This document shows, in pieces, positions 11,033 through 24,364 of a stretch of DNA of 64,000 bases. How positions within the stretch are numbered: the stretch's first letter is position 1; each line of letters starts with the position of its first letter. This DNA is from Agroathelia rolfsii. Lineage: Eukaryota > Basidiomycota > Agaricomycetes > Amylocorticiales > Amylocorticiaceae. The stretch is from positions 2,356,001 to 2,420,000 of the forward strand of contig JABRWF010000004.1 in the NCBI GenBank assembly GCA_018343915.1. Reading direction: 5' to 3'. The position numbers were made by a program, and so were the translations under genes. Below the pieces are notes generated by a model. It ran no database searches and had not been told where the DNA came from. It saw only the letters and a program-made list of their open reading frames with translations.

Positions 11033-12583
11033 TTACTGGTTCGGGCACTCTGTGGTGTTGGCATTGCCCGCGGCTGCGCCTCCACCGGCTCTACGACCGC
11101 CCTTCGCTTGTGCACCACCGCGACGGCGGATGGGAACATCATCGGAATCCGAATCCTGTTCAAAGAGGAAATGGGAATGTCGTAAAAATACACGAGTGGA
11201 GTGGGAAAAGATAAAGGGGGAAGAAAAAGTTGATCATGAGCTATACAATCCTTTCTCGGAGAGATGATGAAAAGAGGAGGGAAAGGGGAGTGGGAAGAAG
11301 GAAAGAGTTATACATCATCATCTTCATCATCTTCATCCGAGTCAAGCTCCTCGTCATCATCAATATCCTCGTAATCGTCCTCGCTCTCGCCCACCATGTC
11401 ATACTCGAGTGCCTTGCCTGTGAAATAATCTACAGCACGAGGGATAATCTAATCACAAATCACGTGAGTATTCATATGTTATGCATGCGTCACAAGATCT
11501 ATTTATTGCATAACAATAATATAAAGCATTTACCTTCTCCTTGAAGTCCTCGCCGATCTGGTAATCAAGCTCGAGCTTCTCTTCGTTTTCTTCAATAACA
11601 TCGTCGTCGATATCGTCGTTATTCATCTGTTCTTCGGTCAATCCGACGGGGGGAGTGAAGAAGTTGAAGAAGGATTCTGTTGGGCGCGCCTTGCGCACGA
11701 GACGTGTACGGTTCGTGTCTGTGACAAAATGCGATGAGCGATGATGGTTCGTCAGTGCCGCCGATCATATAGAAATAGCAGTAGATGGTAGCAATAATAA
11801 CAGAGAGAAGAGTGAGAATGAGAGTACAAAAAAAGAATGAATAGACTCCATAACGCAATACATACTCTTATTCCTTTGCTTCTTGATCTCAAACTCCTTC
11901 GTGAGATCTTTGTCTTCCTTCCACTTGATCTCCGTACCCTCGGCATGATCATACACGAAATCGCCACCATAGCCGACCTCGGCCTGGTAGACGTACGTCT
12001 TGGTCAAGATTTCGTTTGTGAAATAGTCATTCGGTGCAAAGACAAAGGAGATGACGAATCCGGGCTTGCCCCCGCCACCTTCGCGCTTGGTGTCGAGATA
12101 GGACAGGCGGATGTCGAGAAGCGACTTGAGCGCGGCCTCATCGCGCTCCGTGATTAGCTCCGCCAGACCAATGTGGTTGCGCAACGCCGTGAGCCAGAAC
12201 TCAGGAATGCCTTTGCCGGGGGAGGAAGATGCTTCCTCGCCGGTGGGGGCAGGTAGCGACTTGTAATCGGGGTCATCCTCGACCGATTGGTCCTCGCCTG
12301 CGGTGATCTCTTCTGGTGTGGGCTCGCCGGTGCCGTCGATGATCGCGCTGCGGCGCTCGTATAGAGGCTTGGACAACTCGAGATACTGATTAAGAGAGTG
12401 AGTGTGAACGGCCAAGATCAGTATCGCACACGACTCAGGAGAGAAAAGGGTGATCCAAAAGAATCAAGCCGAGAAAAGAAGTCGAAAACATCAATAAAGA
12501 AATCGTCGATCGCAAACCCAATCCATGCGCGCGATTTTAGCGTAGCGTATATATATGATCATAGACACGACCACCCCAGCGGG

Positions 12584-12615
<32 letters not shown>

Positions 12616-12992
12616 GAGCATCCCTATCTCACCTTTTTTTCAAGCTCAAAACACTCGTATTTGTACTGATTCTGGAGCTCAGTCTGCTTCACTTGCACAC
12701 CCTTCAAGGCCTCGACCCTGCGCTTTGTCTCGAGGGGCAGATTCTCGATGTAGCCAGAGCTGCGGCCAACGAGATTGGCAAGTCTGCCGTGGACGAGGCC
12801 GAGCATCGTATTCTGCATGTTTACGAGATCGTTACCAGCCGTCGCCGCCCCTTCGTCCTCTTCCTTAATGTCGGGCACGGTTGGGCGCGATAGGCCTGCG
12901 ATGGGGGCCTGATTGGTGAGCGGCGTGTTCTGCGGCGTCGGCGCGGTGATGCCTGCGCCTTGGGAGGGATTGATGGGGACGTTGCTGGACAT
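11033..12992 (-). CDS. NAP1: nucleosome assembly protein NAP1
   Basis: Histone chaperone for H2A-H2B, working in nucleus and cytoplasm. Five minus-strand exons (12992-12633, 12385-11866, 11718-11534, 11448-11314, 11155-11033) splice in phase to 440 residues, normal for the family. The N-terminal low-complexity region is followed by the dimerisation helix (FELEKK|YLELSKPLYERR across intron 1). The NAP core follows, with IPEFWLTALRNH, SFVFAPNDYFTNEILTKTY, and NRTRLVRKARPTESFFNFFTPP. An acidic tail (GESEDDYEDIDDDEELDSDE) and a basic Arg/Gly end follow. The C-terminus is CPNQ, resembling the CaaX-type Cys end that is prenylated in animal NAP1L1; modification here is inference. Intron 1 (247 bp) is unusually long and carries a T20A11 homopolymer pair. 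Confidence 0.95.
12585..12615. repeat. T20-A11 homopolymer inverted repeat in NAP1 intron 1
   Basis: Twenty T (12585-12604) directly followed by eleven A (12605-12615), able to fold back on itself. It lies inside the first NAP1 intron. Confidence 0.9.
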
Positions 12993-13413
12993 GATGGTAC
13001 TGGGCGTCTTGATACTTTTGTTTTTTATTTGGGTGTTGATTTAGATAGATGGATGAGTGGGGAGCGAGGGAAGAAGGAAAGAGATCAGGAGCCCTTTTGC
13101 AAAAAGAGCAAAGAAAAGCGGCCACAGAAAATCCCGGATCCGAAGCCTGAGTGGACCAGCGGAGTCTGAAAAGTCGGCCACGGATTGGATGGATCTATCA
13201 GTGCATATAGCCAGCTCACAGTGCTAGCTAATACGGCGAGTGTACAGGAATTAATATACTTGAATACATGGTTACTCTAAATTCTCTTTACCCTGTGTTT
13301 TTACGCATGTGTAAGAGTTGCAGAAGCGTATGTCAAGATAGCAACGCCAGGGTCAGGTTTTTTCTTTTCATCATCCACCAAAGTATATATGCTTCGAAAC
13401 ATCCGCTAGCAAA
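12993..13413. other. NAP1 upstream region
   Basis: Sequence between the NAP1 start and the end of the acetyltransferase gene; both are on the minus strand. It presumably contains the NAP1 promoter. No further gene is seen. Confidence 0.5.
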
Positions 13414-14364
<951 letters not shown>

Positions 14365-14756
14365 CTAGTAGGCTAAGGACTGGCACCGGCAAAGAAAATC
14401 AGGCAAATGGCGCGTGATGTCGGAAGTAATTACCCTGATAGGCTTAGCGGCATGCGTGACCTAGTTGAGTGACCTACAGATCATCCATCCAATGGGAAAT
14501 GGGCCACAAAATGAAGAATGCAATGATCCCTTGTTTGGACTCCTTCTTGCCTGATTCCTGCTTCTTTACTGATGATGATGATGATTAATGCCATCACTAA
14601 TTCTGCGTTCTTGTTCGGTTTCTCGTCCGATTTCTCTCCCTACCTGCCTATAAAACCTTGCAACCATACCCTCTCATCGTTCACCCTCGTCCTCCTATCC
14701 CCCCTGCACGACGCTCTTCATCTCCTCCCATTTGCTTTCAGTCTACACATAGCATC

Positions 14757-16156
14757 ATGGATGTCGAAAAGGGCCGCCGCTCTGGGGAAGTTCACCATGG
14801 AGAAGAGTCTGCCGCTCCCACTACCGCTCCAGGCAACTATGCCAACATGGTTGGCCATTATGGGCCTCAGGGCACTAATGGTCCTTTCTACGCTGGCCTT
14901 CCTGGTCATACGCCCTTCCCTACTCGCATCGGTAATCCCGGTGGATTGTGCGTTCTCCGTCTCACATCGACCCTGCGCCCTCCACGTCGCTCACATTGTC
15001 ACATTACCATTACAGGGGCTTGTTCTCGTTCGCATCCACAACGTTTATCCTGTCCCTTTACAATGTCAACACCCGCAGTATCACAACTCCCAATGTCGTC
15101 GTTGGCATGGCCCTCTTCACTGGCGGCCTTGCTCAGCTGCTGGCAGGCATGTGGGAATTCCCTCGAGGCAATCAGTTCGGTGGCACAGGTTCGTCATCCT
15201 CTGTTGTTTCACTTCTATCTTGTACATCCATCTACCCCGCACGGACTGGGTCACTGGACACATCATATCCCCATTCTGCAACGCCCATGCCGGGGGCACG
15301 CTGTAAGCTGCTGTCTATGCCCCATGTTCTTGGCAAAATTTCGCCCCCAGGTTTTCTTGGCGCGGCAGGCACGGAGACTTCTTAATTGCCATCACACACT
15401 CACACAAAGCTGGGTGGTTCTTCTGATTACCCGACGGTCCGGGGTTATGCCGTCGCGTACACATTCCACTGTTCTCCCCAATGCATTCCAATTTTAGACT
15501 TGGGCAGTGCTATCATCATCAATGCAAACCCTATCTAGCCTCGTTTAGCTTCATTTTCTGAATACCGTTTTTTCGTCATACATTGGGTTGAAAATGGAAG
15601 TTGACATTGTCTCTACCTATCTCTACAGCATTCACATCCTATGGCGCATTCTGGATGTCATACGCCATGATTCTCATTCCCGGTACGGGCATCGCAGGTG
15701 CCTACACGTCCAAGCAAGAGCTTGACAACGCTATCGGTATCTACCTCGCGACATGGTTCATATTCACTATGCTCATGATGTACGTATCTTTACTTTCTCT
15801 CATGACGTATGATATCCCTAACGCGGGATATGTCATCACCTCTTTAGGTTTGCTGCGCTGAGACGTAACATTACATTCATTGTCCTGCTCTTCTCGCTCG
15901 CCCTGGCGTTTTTAATGCTCGCTATTGGTAGCTTGACCGGATCGCATGCGTCGACCACTGCTGGAGGGTAAGACAGTCCTTTTCATCGTAACCTTTCCTT
16001 TCTAGTCATTTTCACTTACGACCATTTTCTGTATCCAGTGTATTTGGCATCATCGCCGCCGTGATCGCTTACTACGCCGGCCTGTCCGAACTGCTTATCC
16101 GTCCCGAGAGCTACTTCATGATTCCTATGGGCACGCTACCTCGCCGTCAGGATTAA
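14757..16156 (+). CDS. GPR1/FUN34/YaaH acetate transporter
   Basis: Five exons (14757-14947, 15016-15188, 15629-15779, 15848-15967, 16039-16156) encode 250 residues. The third intron boundary pair encloses a 440-bp intron (15189-15628), long for this genome. A hydrophilic N-terminus (MDVEKGRRSGEVHHGEE) precedes six membrane spans. The family signature is present as NPGGLGLFSFASTTFIL, though the usual NPAPLGL loop reads NPGGLGL. Later landmarks are [34 protein letters not shown] and AYYAGLSELL. Family members (yeast Ady2/Ato) move acetate or ammonium across the plasma membrane, in keeping with growth on C2 sources. Specificity here is inferred from family only. Confidence 0.92.
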
Positions 16157-17190
16157 ACAGTTTTCTTCTTCTTCTTCCTTTCCTGGGTATACTCGGCAGG
16201 ATTCGTGGATAACTGATTTTCGGTTACGCGAACGCAAACCTAATCATGGGCGGTACCTCTTTTATTCTCTCTTCGTTTCTTCCCCCTTTTTCTTCCCGAA
16301 TTTGAATTTCTTGTACTGCACATGACTATGAACGACTCCGTCATACTCATTGCAACTTCCAGGAGCATCTTCTTCATTGCATTTTTTTTTTTTTTACGAT
16401 CTTCTGTTTTTTCGATGTCATCATGACCTTGTGTACGTTTTCACCATATTTCCGTTCAAGTCAATTCAATATAGTATACAATAGCGCACGACAAATGTTA
16501 TCATTATGTCTTTCAAGAGCTTTCATATTTTCGTGTGATCATCGCAAGGAAGGATGAAACGAGCACAAATCAAGGTGATGATACCGTCAGGTTTGAAGTT
16601 ATCGCTGGATATATGCGCGCAATACGCTAACTTATGTCCTACTGTCATAATACAATACGTCATATTTTCAAGAGTGCATGTACTTGCGCGCCCTAAAGCG
16701 CCTGGTAATGGGGGCGATCCCTGTAGCTGCCATTGCGCATAAGAATAAAACAAAAGACGGCTCGAACGAGGGATAAATGAAATCGGTCGGGTCCGTAAAA
16801 AAAAATGACAATGACAGAGAATTCTTTGATATCAACACCACTGGCAGCCTGAAGCACGTTGTCTACTCCAACGACTCCAGAAGTACGCATGTTGGTGGCG
16901 GCGGCGGCGTTGATTCGGATGTTCAATGGATGAAATTTACTACATGCATATGCCGTAGATTCAATCCAGTCAATCAGTCCCACTGGCATCTTATTCTATC
17001 CATCCAGTCCGTCGAAGCCATTTTTTTTTTTTTTTTTTTTCATTTTCAACTTGAAATCATTGGTGCATTTAACATTGACATTTGTATTGGTTTAACTGAA
17101 CTAAAATTTTTCGGCTTTCAGTCGGCACGGGAATGTGTACAGAGTTGAATATAAATTGAATGCCCATAGGGCTATCATACCCGCAGCACA

Positions 17191-17215
17191 ATAATAATAA
17201 TAATAATAATAATAA
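17191..17215. repeat. AAT/TAA microsatellite
   Basis: About eight tandem trinucleotide units. Confidence 0.9.
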
Positions 17216-17388
17216 AAGCACACTCCGTATGGATACAGGCGCGAGCCGCACAAATATCTGATTCAGGTCCTACTTCTATTTCTGGACTTGTTCTGCTTTC
17301 AATTCCTTATCGAGCGCCCAATGACCACTGACAGCTTCTAGAGTGTCGTCATCGTGACCATCCTCGCTTGCAATCAGTATTGGAAGTC

Positions 17389-17410
17389 TTTTTTTTTTTT
17401 TTTTTTTTTT
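17389..17410. repeat. T22 homopolymer with CTT repeats
   Basis: A run of 22 T followed by several CTT units; low-complexity sequence. Confidence 0.85.
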
Positions 17411-18682
17411 CTTCTTCTTCTTTTTCTTTACCTTCTCCGGAGACTCGTGCGCCGAAGGCACTTCAGAGCTCTAGATTCTTGAGCTTGCATTCTTCTGGCT
17501 TGATTGGTGGCACTGAAAAGGACTCAAATGTTTCCTCTTTTGCAATCATCATAACTCGGAGGAATAAAGAAAGAAAAAAAAAAAAAAAAACAGACTCAAG
17601 GTTATTTGCCTTTTACCTCAATAATTCGTGATTAGTGTTCAAGTTACTCCGATACTTTAACGTACATGACTATGAAATATGCATAAACGTGTCAGCTACC
17701 TGCTTGAACTCATTTGATCAGGCTGGCCAGTGGCTTCAATTTCTCCTTTCAGTGGTCACAACACAAACCAAAACATGCTCTGAGTCAGGCATTAGTGCAC
17801 CTCCTTGATACAAGAGAGCAATATCCAGAACCCGATGCTATATTCACCAATGCGTGCAGTTTAACTTTTGGTTTGCTCATTAGCTAACACAGCATATAAG
17901 TACCATTGGCATTGCATAGAGCCACAGCGCTGCTATTGAAAGCATTCGGCTAAAGGGAACGAGGCTTCTGCCGCTCAGGTCACTGAACTAACAGCCAGGC
18001 GCCAAGTACTATAGTGGCATCGGCTCACAAGGCAAATAGCCCGCATTACAATTCAAGCAATCGCGTAGATCACATTAGTCTAAATTACGGCAACGCACCT
18101 GTTTCTTGATGCCCTAATTCTTGATGCACTGATGGCGCGTATCACCCTATTATTATTCCTGACCAATAGCGTTTCCCCTTATCAGAGCTTGAAGAGAGAG
18201 AAAGAAGCGGAACCCCAGGTCAATCACATATCCGCCATTTTTCTTATCGGCTTCTATGCACGTCGGCACCTTCATATTCACTTTCATAGAACGCGGTCAT
18301 CTTGATCTAATGCTTGCCTCTGTGTCTTCTCTATCTCAATGCCGGCTAATTGCAGTCGGCAAATTTGACTCTTCTCCACATTGCAGGGCCACTAATTCGT
18401 ATGGCGACAATACTTCAGGCTATAATAATGATGACGAGAATTAGCTGGTTCTGACGACCTATAAGTTACTCGAGAGTACCTTCTGTGGAGTGCTTGATTG
18501 GTTTGACTCGTTCCTGCGGACGAAGTTGACGACATCGCTGTTACTGCTGCTCTTGCACCAAGTGCTGGTTGCATTACAACTCCTTATTGGGCTACCACTT
18601 ACAGTCGTACTTCTAGCTTTTGATTTTATAACTGAAAGGGCCTCGTTCTATACTAATTCATACCGATAACATAACGAATATA

Positions 18683-20300
18683 ATGGTTTCCGATTTCGAC
18701 CCGAAATCGCGAGTATGGTTCAGTGAGTTGAATGTCATGTTTACTATCTTTGCTGGCAGGCACAATTAGTAGCAGCAACTGCTAGTATACGTCACAATAC
18801 CACCATGTACAAGCAGACATCACCCACCCCTGCTCCGGTGCTGGCGCATTGGCAGCTCTTCACTAATGCTGAATACTGTACCAGATTTGGGGTATCCATA
18901 ATCATAACTAACGGCGACGCAATACAGTCACAGGCGCATCCTCCGGATTTGGTCGCGCCATGACCAAACTCTGTCTGGCGCAGGGCGACTGCGTCGTCGC
19001 GACACTGCGCACGCCCTCGGCGCTGTCTTCTTTTACCGAAGCTGAAGGAGCCCCCTACGTTCGCTCGGGGCGCTTACTCGTCTTACCTCTCGACGTCACC
19101 TCCTCTTCCGCGGTCAAAGCCGCGTTTGCCGCCGCCCTGAAGGCGTTTGGGCGCATCGATATTGTGTTTAACAATGCTGGGTAAATATATTTCCAACGAT
19201 CTATAAGTAAATCATTGGTTTATAATGACTGGCTTTGTTCCTTTTTGGATTATCTCTTGGCTCTAGGTACGGCCTCCTTGCCGAGGCAGAAACAGCACCG
19301 GAAGACATGGCGCGCCGGATCATGGACGTCAATTTCTGGGGCGCTGTCTATGTCTCACGTGAAGCCGTGCGTATATTCCGTGATATCAACGGTAACAATT
19401 CCGATGGGAGGAGAATCGGCGGTACGCTGTTACAAGTCTCTTCCGCCTGGGCTTGGGATGGTCAGCCAGGGGTAGCATACTATACGGCCAGGTCTGTTTG
19501 TATTTTCTCATAGTCTGTGGGTGACCAATGAATTCTCCTTTCTCTTAATTTAGTAAAAATGGTACGCATGTATCCAGGTTTTATAAATCTTGGACTCACA
19601 CAATGTCCAAAATGCGATATATTATTGTCTTATCAACACCTCCCACATCCCCTTTTTAATCTCATACAGCACTAATCGGCTTCTCCGAGTCGCTCGTCAA
19701 GGAACTCGACCCAGCGTGGAACATTCGGGTGAGTGAGCAAGGGAAATTCAATTAACTAGTTTGCAACTCGACTGTGGTAGAAAACAAACTATATCATAAA
19801 CCTCGAGCGCCCCTTTCCCATCCATTCACTTACCTTTTAATACATTCCTGCTTCTCTAACCCATAGTAGGCTGGTCTAATTCTTTACATCAGATTTCCAT
19901 TATCTCCCCTGGCGTATTCAAAACGCGCGTGAACACGACTTCGCTCGAGATCGCGCCACTCCCAGACGCATATGCGGGCGCACACATGCCCAGCGCGCAA
20001 TTACGTACAATCGTCCCCGCTTCTGTACCGGATCAGGACCCTGTGCGTGCGGTCGAGAGAATCTATGAAGTTGCTGTCGGTGCACCGGTGAGGAAGGGAA
20101 GCTCGAAGAGACAAAGAGATGACGCCGAATGCAATGACGATGATAAACAAAATCAAAATGGGAGCAGTCAATTTAACAAGGAGGTGCCGCTTCATTTCGT
20201 CTTAGGACAAGACGCGTTGGTGCTCGTACGTACCAAGCTGAATAGGCTGGGTGAAGAGATGGAGCAGTGGGAGGACATGTCACATGATTTAGTAGTCTGA
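18683..20300 (+). CDS. short-chain dehydrogenase/reductase with 8-nt exon
   Basis: Classical SDR oxidoreductase, NAD(P)-dependent; substrate unknown. Six exons (18683-18722, 18928-19180, 19267-19491, 19554-19561, 19670-19728, 19893-20300) give 330 residues. The cofactor motif TGASSGFG starts at residue 15, NNAG is at 95-98, and the catalytic Tyr170 and Lys174 are in YTASK. The codon for Ser173 is split, and Lys174 lies wholly in the 8-nt exon 4 (TAAAAATG). Each flanking intron has GT-AG ends. The frame continues as ALIGFSESLVKELDP and ISIISPGVFKTRVNT, typical for the family. The C-terminal third is longer and more hydrophilic than in a minimal SDR, with an acidic stretch near 20120-20160. Convergent with the aldehyde dehydrogenase. 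Confidence 0.9.
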
Positions 20301-20918
20301 CGCCTAGTTGCTTATGATTCAAGGTAATAATTTGATTATAATGCATATGTCTTTCTCTAGGGAGTTAACAGGAGGGGCCAGTGAGGACACCTCACTGTGA
20401 TAAGCGACAGGATAAAGAGTCACCCAAGGAGAATCGCCCTATGCCAAGGCCCAGCATACATGTACATAGGTTCATCATAAGGGTAGAATCCGAAGCGAGC
20501 TAGTTTGGCGTCTAGGACATCTTTGACTTATATCGGTGAGCGTCACCGAGCTAACTATGACATTTGCTATAACCCTACACCACTGATGTGAAAGCCTGAG
20601 CACTGAGCTCTCATCGGGTTCACCAAGGATCATTAATATATTGGATTATCAAATGAATCAACTGACTGATCGATTTAAAGAATGATGACGTCAACATTCA
20701 CTAAAACATGGACTAACTGAATCATTACTTGTTATTCTATCAGCTTTGCGCTGCTGTACAAGTTTTTTTTTAATTCGCTATCTAGTCTTACATATTGATA
20801 TTTTAGATGCAAACAACAAGCACTAGTGGTAAGTCGCAGATCCAGTATACAAATATATCAACAGCCACAAGAAATACCCCCAAGCAAAGTAAGAGAGTGT
20901 GTAGGAGAGACATATGAT
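20301..20918. other. intergenic between convergent genes
   Basis: Shared 3' flank of the SDR and aldehyde dehydrogenase genes; AT-rich, no feature recognised. Confidence 0.55.
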
Positions 20919-23089
20919 TTACTTCATCTTGAGGCCCAAGTTAACATGCACGGCCTTAACATTGGTGTAATTTTCGAGGGCATATTGACCCAGCTCGCGG
21001 CCGATGCCGGACTGCTTGAAGCCGCCGAAGGGGACGCTGGAGTTGAGTGTGTTGACGCAGTTGACCTGTGAGAGGCCCAGTTCGTGAGCGTTCGTGTCGT
21101 ATATGTATATTTAGCAGGAAGGATATATGGATACATACCCATGCAGTACCAGCCTTGAGCCTATGTGCCGTCTGGAGCGCCTTGTTGATGTCCTGTGTGA
21201 ACACAGCAGCTACAAGTACAATGACATAAGGTTACATTGTATACTAATGAGCATGAAAACGTACCAGCAAGACCATAAACCGTATCGTTCGCCTGCCTGA
21301 TGACATCTTCCTGATCCTTGAACTTGATCAAGACACCGACGGGACCGAAGATCTCTTCTTGGACGATGCGCATGTTCGGGTTCGTGTGCGTGAAGATCGT
21401 GGGTTGAATGAAGTATCCCTCCTCTCCATGGCGCTCGCCACCGATGTGTACTTTGGCGCCCTCTTCCTTGCCGGACTCGATGTAGGACATGATGCGCTGT
21501 ATTGGTCAAAAATACCATGAGCTTGATCATCCTACGTGACTGGTAAGAAGGCCAGGCCATGACTTACGTCAAACTGTTGTTTCGACACCTGTGGGCCCTG
21601 GTACGAATCCTCTGCGAATGGGTCGCCAAGCTTGAGTGACTGAATCTTGGCAGTGAACAGTTCCAGGAATTTGTCATAGATCGACTCCTGCACAAAGATA
21701 CGAGTACCAGCACAGCATGCCTGACCATGGTTCCAGCTATAAATGGCACATCTCATCAGCCCATGAGCACCATTGAAAGTAGGTAGAGCACTTACAAGAC
21801 ACCATGGCTAGCCCAGTTGACGGCCTGCTCAAGGTTACAGTCATCTGTTGAAGATCGACCACAATATCAGTACTCGAACCATCTTGATATGGAATGAAGA
21901 TCACGAACCAAAGATGATGTTCGGGCTCTTACCACCCAACTCGAGGGTGACCTTCTTTAGGTTCGACTTGGCGGCAGCCTCCATGATCTTGCGGCCGACG
22001 AGGGTCGAGCCCGTGAAGGCCACCTTTTCAATGTCGGGGTGGGCCGAGATGGCGGCGCCGACCGTGTGGCCGTAGCCCGTGACGAGGTTGATCGAACCGT
22101 CTGGGAAGCCAGCTTCCTTTGCTAGACTGCACATGCGGATAGCAGCTAAAAAAGAAACAATGTCAAATTGCGTAGCGAATCAGCGTCGACTGCAAGCACA
22201 TACTAAGGGGAGTGAACTCGGAGGGCTTCATGACGATAGAGTTACCCGTGGCGAGCGCGGGGCCCCACTTCCAAGAGAGCATGAGCAAGGGGAAGTTCCA
22301 AGGGATGATCTGGCCAACAACGCCGATGGGCTCATGGCGAGTATATGCGAGCTTGCTCTCGCCGACATCCATTGTCTGACCATGGTTTTTGTCGGCCCAG
22401 CCTGATAGATATTAATTATGAGCTCAGTCATTTGTGGTATGACGAACAGACAACTGACCAGCATAGTGACGGATGCACTCGATGGCACCGGCCACATCGG
22501 CAGCTCTAGCCCAGTTGAAGGTCTTGCCTAATGACCGGGGTTTAAAATATGTGACGTGTGTAAGTGCGGGGTACGTCGATCATGATCCGATAGGAAATTT
22601 AAGGGCTTCGACGCACCGTTGTCGAGCGCCTCGAGGGCAGCCAATTCATCATAGTGTTTGACCATGAGATCGGCCAACTTATTCAGAAGAATACCACGGG
22701 CAGGACCAGAAACGTTGACACCCCATGTTGTGTCAAATGCCTTCTGCGCAGCCTTGACGGCGATGTCGACGTCGGCAGCTGTGCCCTCGGAAATCTTGGT
22801 GATGACCTTGCCATCCGCTGCAGGGTAATGTTAATGAGCAAAGCAAACTCGAGGTTAGATGGGCACATCAGTCTTCTGGTAATTAATGACATACTTGGGT
22901 TGATAACACTGATGAGATAAGGTTCCTGTCAACACAAAACTGAGGCTAAAACCAAGAGGAAACGTACTCGATGGTAGTCTTATCCGAGCCGTCGACGAAC
23001 TTTCCGTCGATGAAGAGGCCGGAGGGGAAAGACACAGAGCCCTTGTACAAGGGAGTGTTGAAATTGTACTCGAAATGTGTGCCGGACAT
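20919..23089 (-). CDS. NAD(P)-dependent aldehyde dehydrogenase
   Basis: Oxidises aldehydes to carboxylic acids; probably cytosolic, since no targeting peptide is evident. Eleven exons on the minus strand (23089-22968, 22908-22895, 22817-22617, 22527-22459, 22401-22204, 22145-21909, 21844-21796, 21736-21568, 21496-21265, 21209-21139, 21065-20919) give 502 residues, the family's usual length. Exon 2 is 14 nt (VINP region). Landmarks: [23 protein letters not shown], the general base Glu270 in LELGG, catalytic Cys304 in GQACCAG, EEIFGPV, and [15 protein letters not shown] near the end. All phases agree. A TATAAAAG lies about 51 bp upstream of the start. In fungi such enzymes act in acetaldehyde or ethanol use or in aldehyde detoxification; the exact substrate is open. 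Confidence 0.95.
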
Positions 23090-23139
23090 GGTGAAGATGG
23101 GATGAGATGGGGATGACGAACGGAGCAAGCGGTGGAGGT

Positions 23140-23147
23140 CTTTTATA
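23140..23147 (-). promoter_or_regulatory. TATA box of the aldehyde dehydrogenase
   Basis: TATAAAAG on the minus strand, about 51 bp before the ATG. Confidence 0.55.
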
Positions 23148-23695
23148 GACAGAGAATGGACATAGACCGCAGAGATATAGAAACAAATAGAACATGACCC
23201 ACTCCGAGATCAGCCTATCAGAGTATCAGGTGGTCTATCCATTGGAGAAGGGTTAGATATCTGCATTGCTCTTGGGGCACTAGACTTCTCGGTCATGGGA
23301 CACACTGTCATTGGACATTGACTGGCTGTGCCCGTCCGTGATCTGATGATACAAGAAATAGGGTCTTGTTTCTATTTTATCATCGGTTAGCCGAACAGCG
23401 CATAATCATATCTATCTGTCTTCCAGACCAAGTAATTCAGTTAGGATCAAACACTGGCAGGGGTCAACATCCACGACATGGATGGCAATCCAGCCCGAGT
23501 CCGAGTCTGACATATCCGGTCTGCAGCGGGTCGCGCCAGGCGGAAATCACTATCGCAACCGTATACAGTAGCATCCGTTCTAGATCGCATATTAGATATC
23601 TCCAATCTGGGGACAACTATTAGTGAGTGGTTATAAAATTAGCCGAAAATCAATTGGCGGAAGTAACTGAAGCAAAATAGAAAGGGAGAAAAAAC

Positions 23696-23788
23696 CGTCA
23701 CCTGAGCGATTCGAACACTCGCGGTCAAAGACCAACCGCTGTACTATGAAATAGCAGGCGATCCCGTTAACCACTCCGGCAAAGTGAC
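23696..23788 (-). tRNA. tRNA-Ser(GCU): tRNA-Ser(GCU) with an 11-nt intron
   Basis: On the minus strand the 5' acceptor strand GTCACTT pairs with AGGTGAC (one T-G), followed by discriminator G. The D arm contains GGAGTGGTTAACGG (A box). The anticodon stem is ATCGC/GCGGT, with loop CTGCTA + A after removal of an 11-nt intron (TTTCATAGTAC) at the usual 37/38 site. This gives anticodon GCU. There is a long class-II variable arm (GGTC-TTT-GACC). The T arm is GAGTG TTCGAAT CGCTC (B box). A T6 run just 3' of the gene on its strand is a Pol III terminator. It lies in the divergent spac between the aldehyde dehydrogenase and monooxygenase genes. Confidence 0.92.
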
Positions 23789-24364
23789 GTTATCGACATT
23801 TGATATTAGTTTTCTTATATTCAGATTACTGATAACTGACGTCCCTCTAATTAGTTACATCATCACGATTGCATGACAATCATTTACTGGTATTTCTGGG
23901 CAACTGTCATCTATGGCGACGTCTTCAAATTTTGAAATGCAAACATATTCAGCAAGTCTTGCCTTGTTCTGGGCAGTGATTAACGCAGACTTGCCTACAA
24001 CTCACACACGCACTAGCGATTAGCTTGCAGCATGACACAATGAGGCTTTTAGTCATCGACTGCCTAATTCTCATCAAAACGGCCTTGCGCCATTGGGTCT
24101 GTCCATGGTATCATTCACATAGTAATATAACACCAGTCCCAAACGCCCTTGGGGTGGAGTCTTGCTCTCTTCCCATTCTACTAACCGTCGCCTTGACTAG
24201 TCCTTTCCTCAACCTTTTGCTTGGAATCTCTTTCCTCCAAGGTTTATTTGTTCGCCGTATACTAACACACTGAGTCAGCTTAACTTTGTATTGGTCATTG
24301 TCAGTGTTTCATCGGAGTTTTGTGTCCTGAGATTACGAATCGGTATTATTGTGAACGCCAAAGT
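23789..24364. other. intergenic upstream of the monooxygenase
   Basis: Between the tRNA and the monooxygenase start. No coding exon or clear TATA box is seen. Confidence 0.5.

Larger units (their letters stand above)
16157..18682. other. 2.5-kb intergenic region with homopolymers
   Basis: Contains T15 (16382-16396), T20 (17021-17040), a TAA microsatellite (17191-17215), T22 followed by CTT repeats (17389-17420) and A17 (17574-17590). I found no convincing exon on either strand. The homopolymers suggest old retroelement or SINE 3' ends, but none is recognisable. Confidence 0.5.

Noticed and set aside
14572..15306. 244-aa plus-strand frame overlapping the acetate carrier
   Set aside because: Different frame from the carrier, reads through its intron and has no motif; the spliced model gives a full family member.
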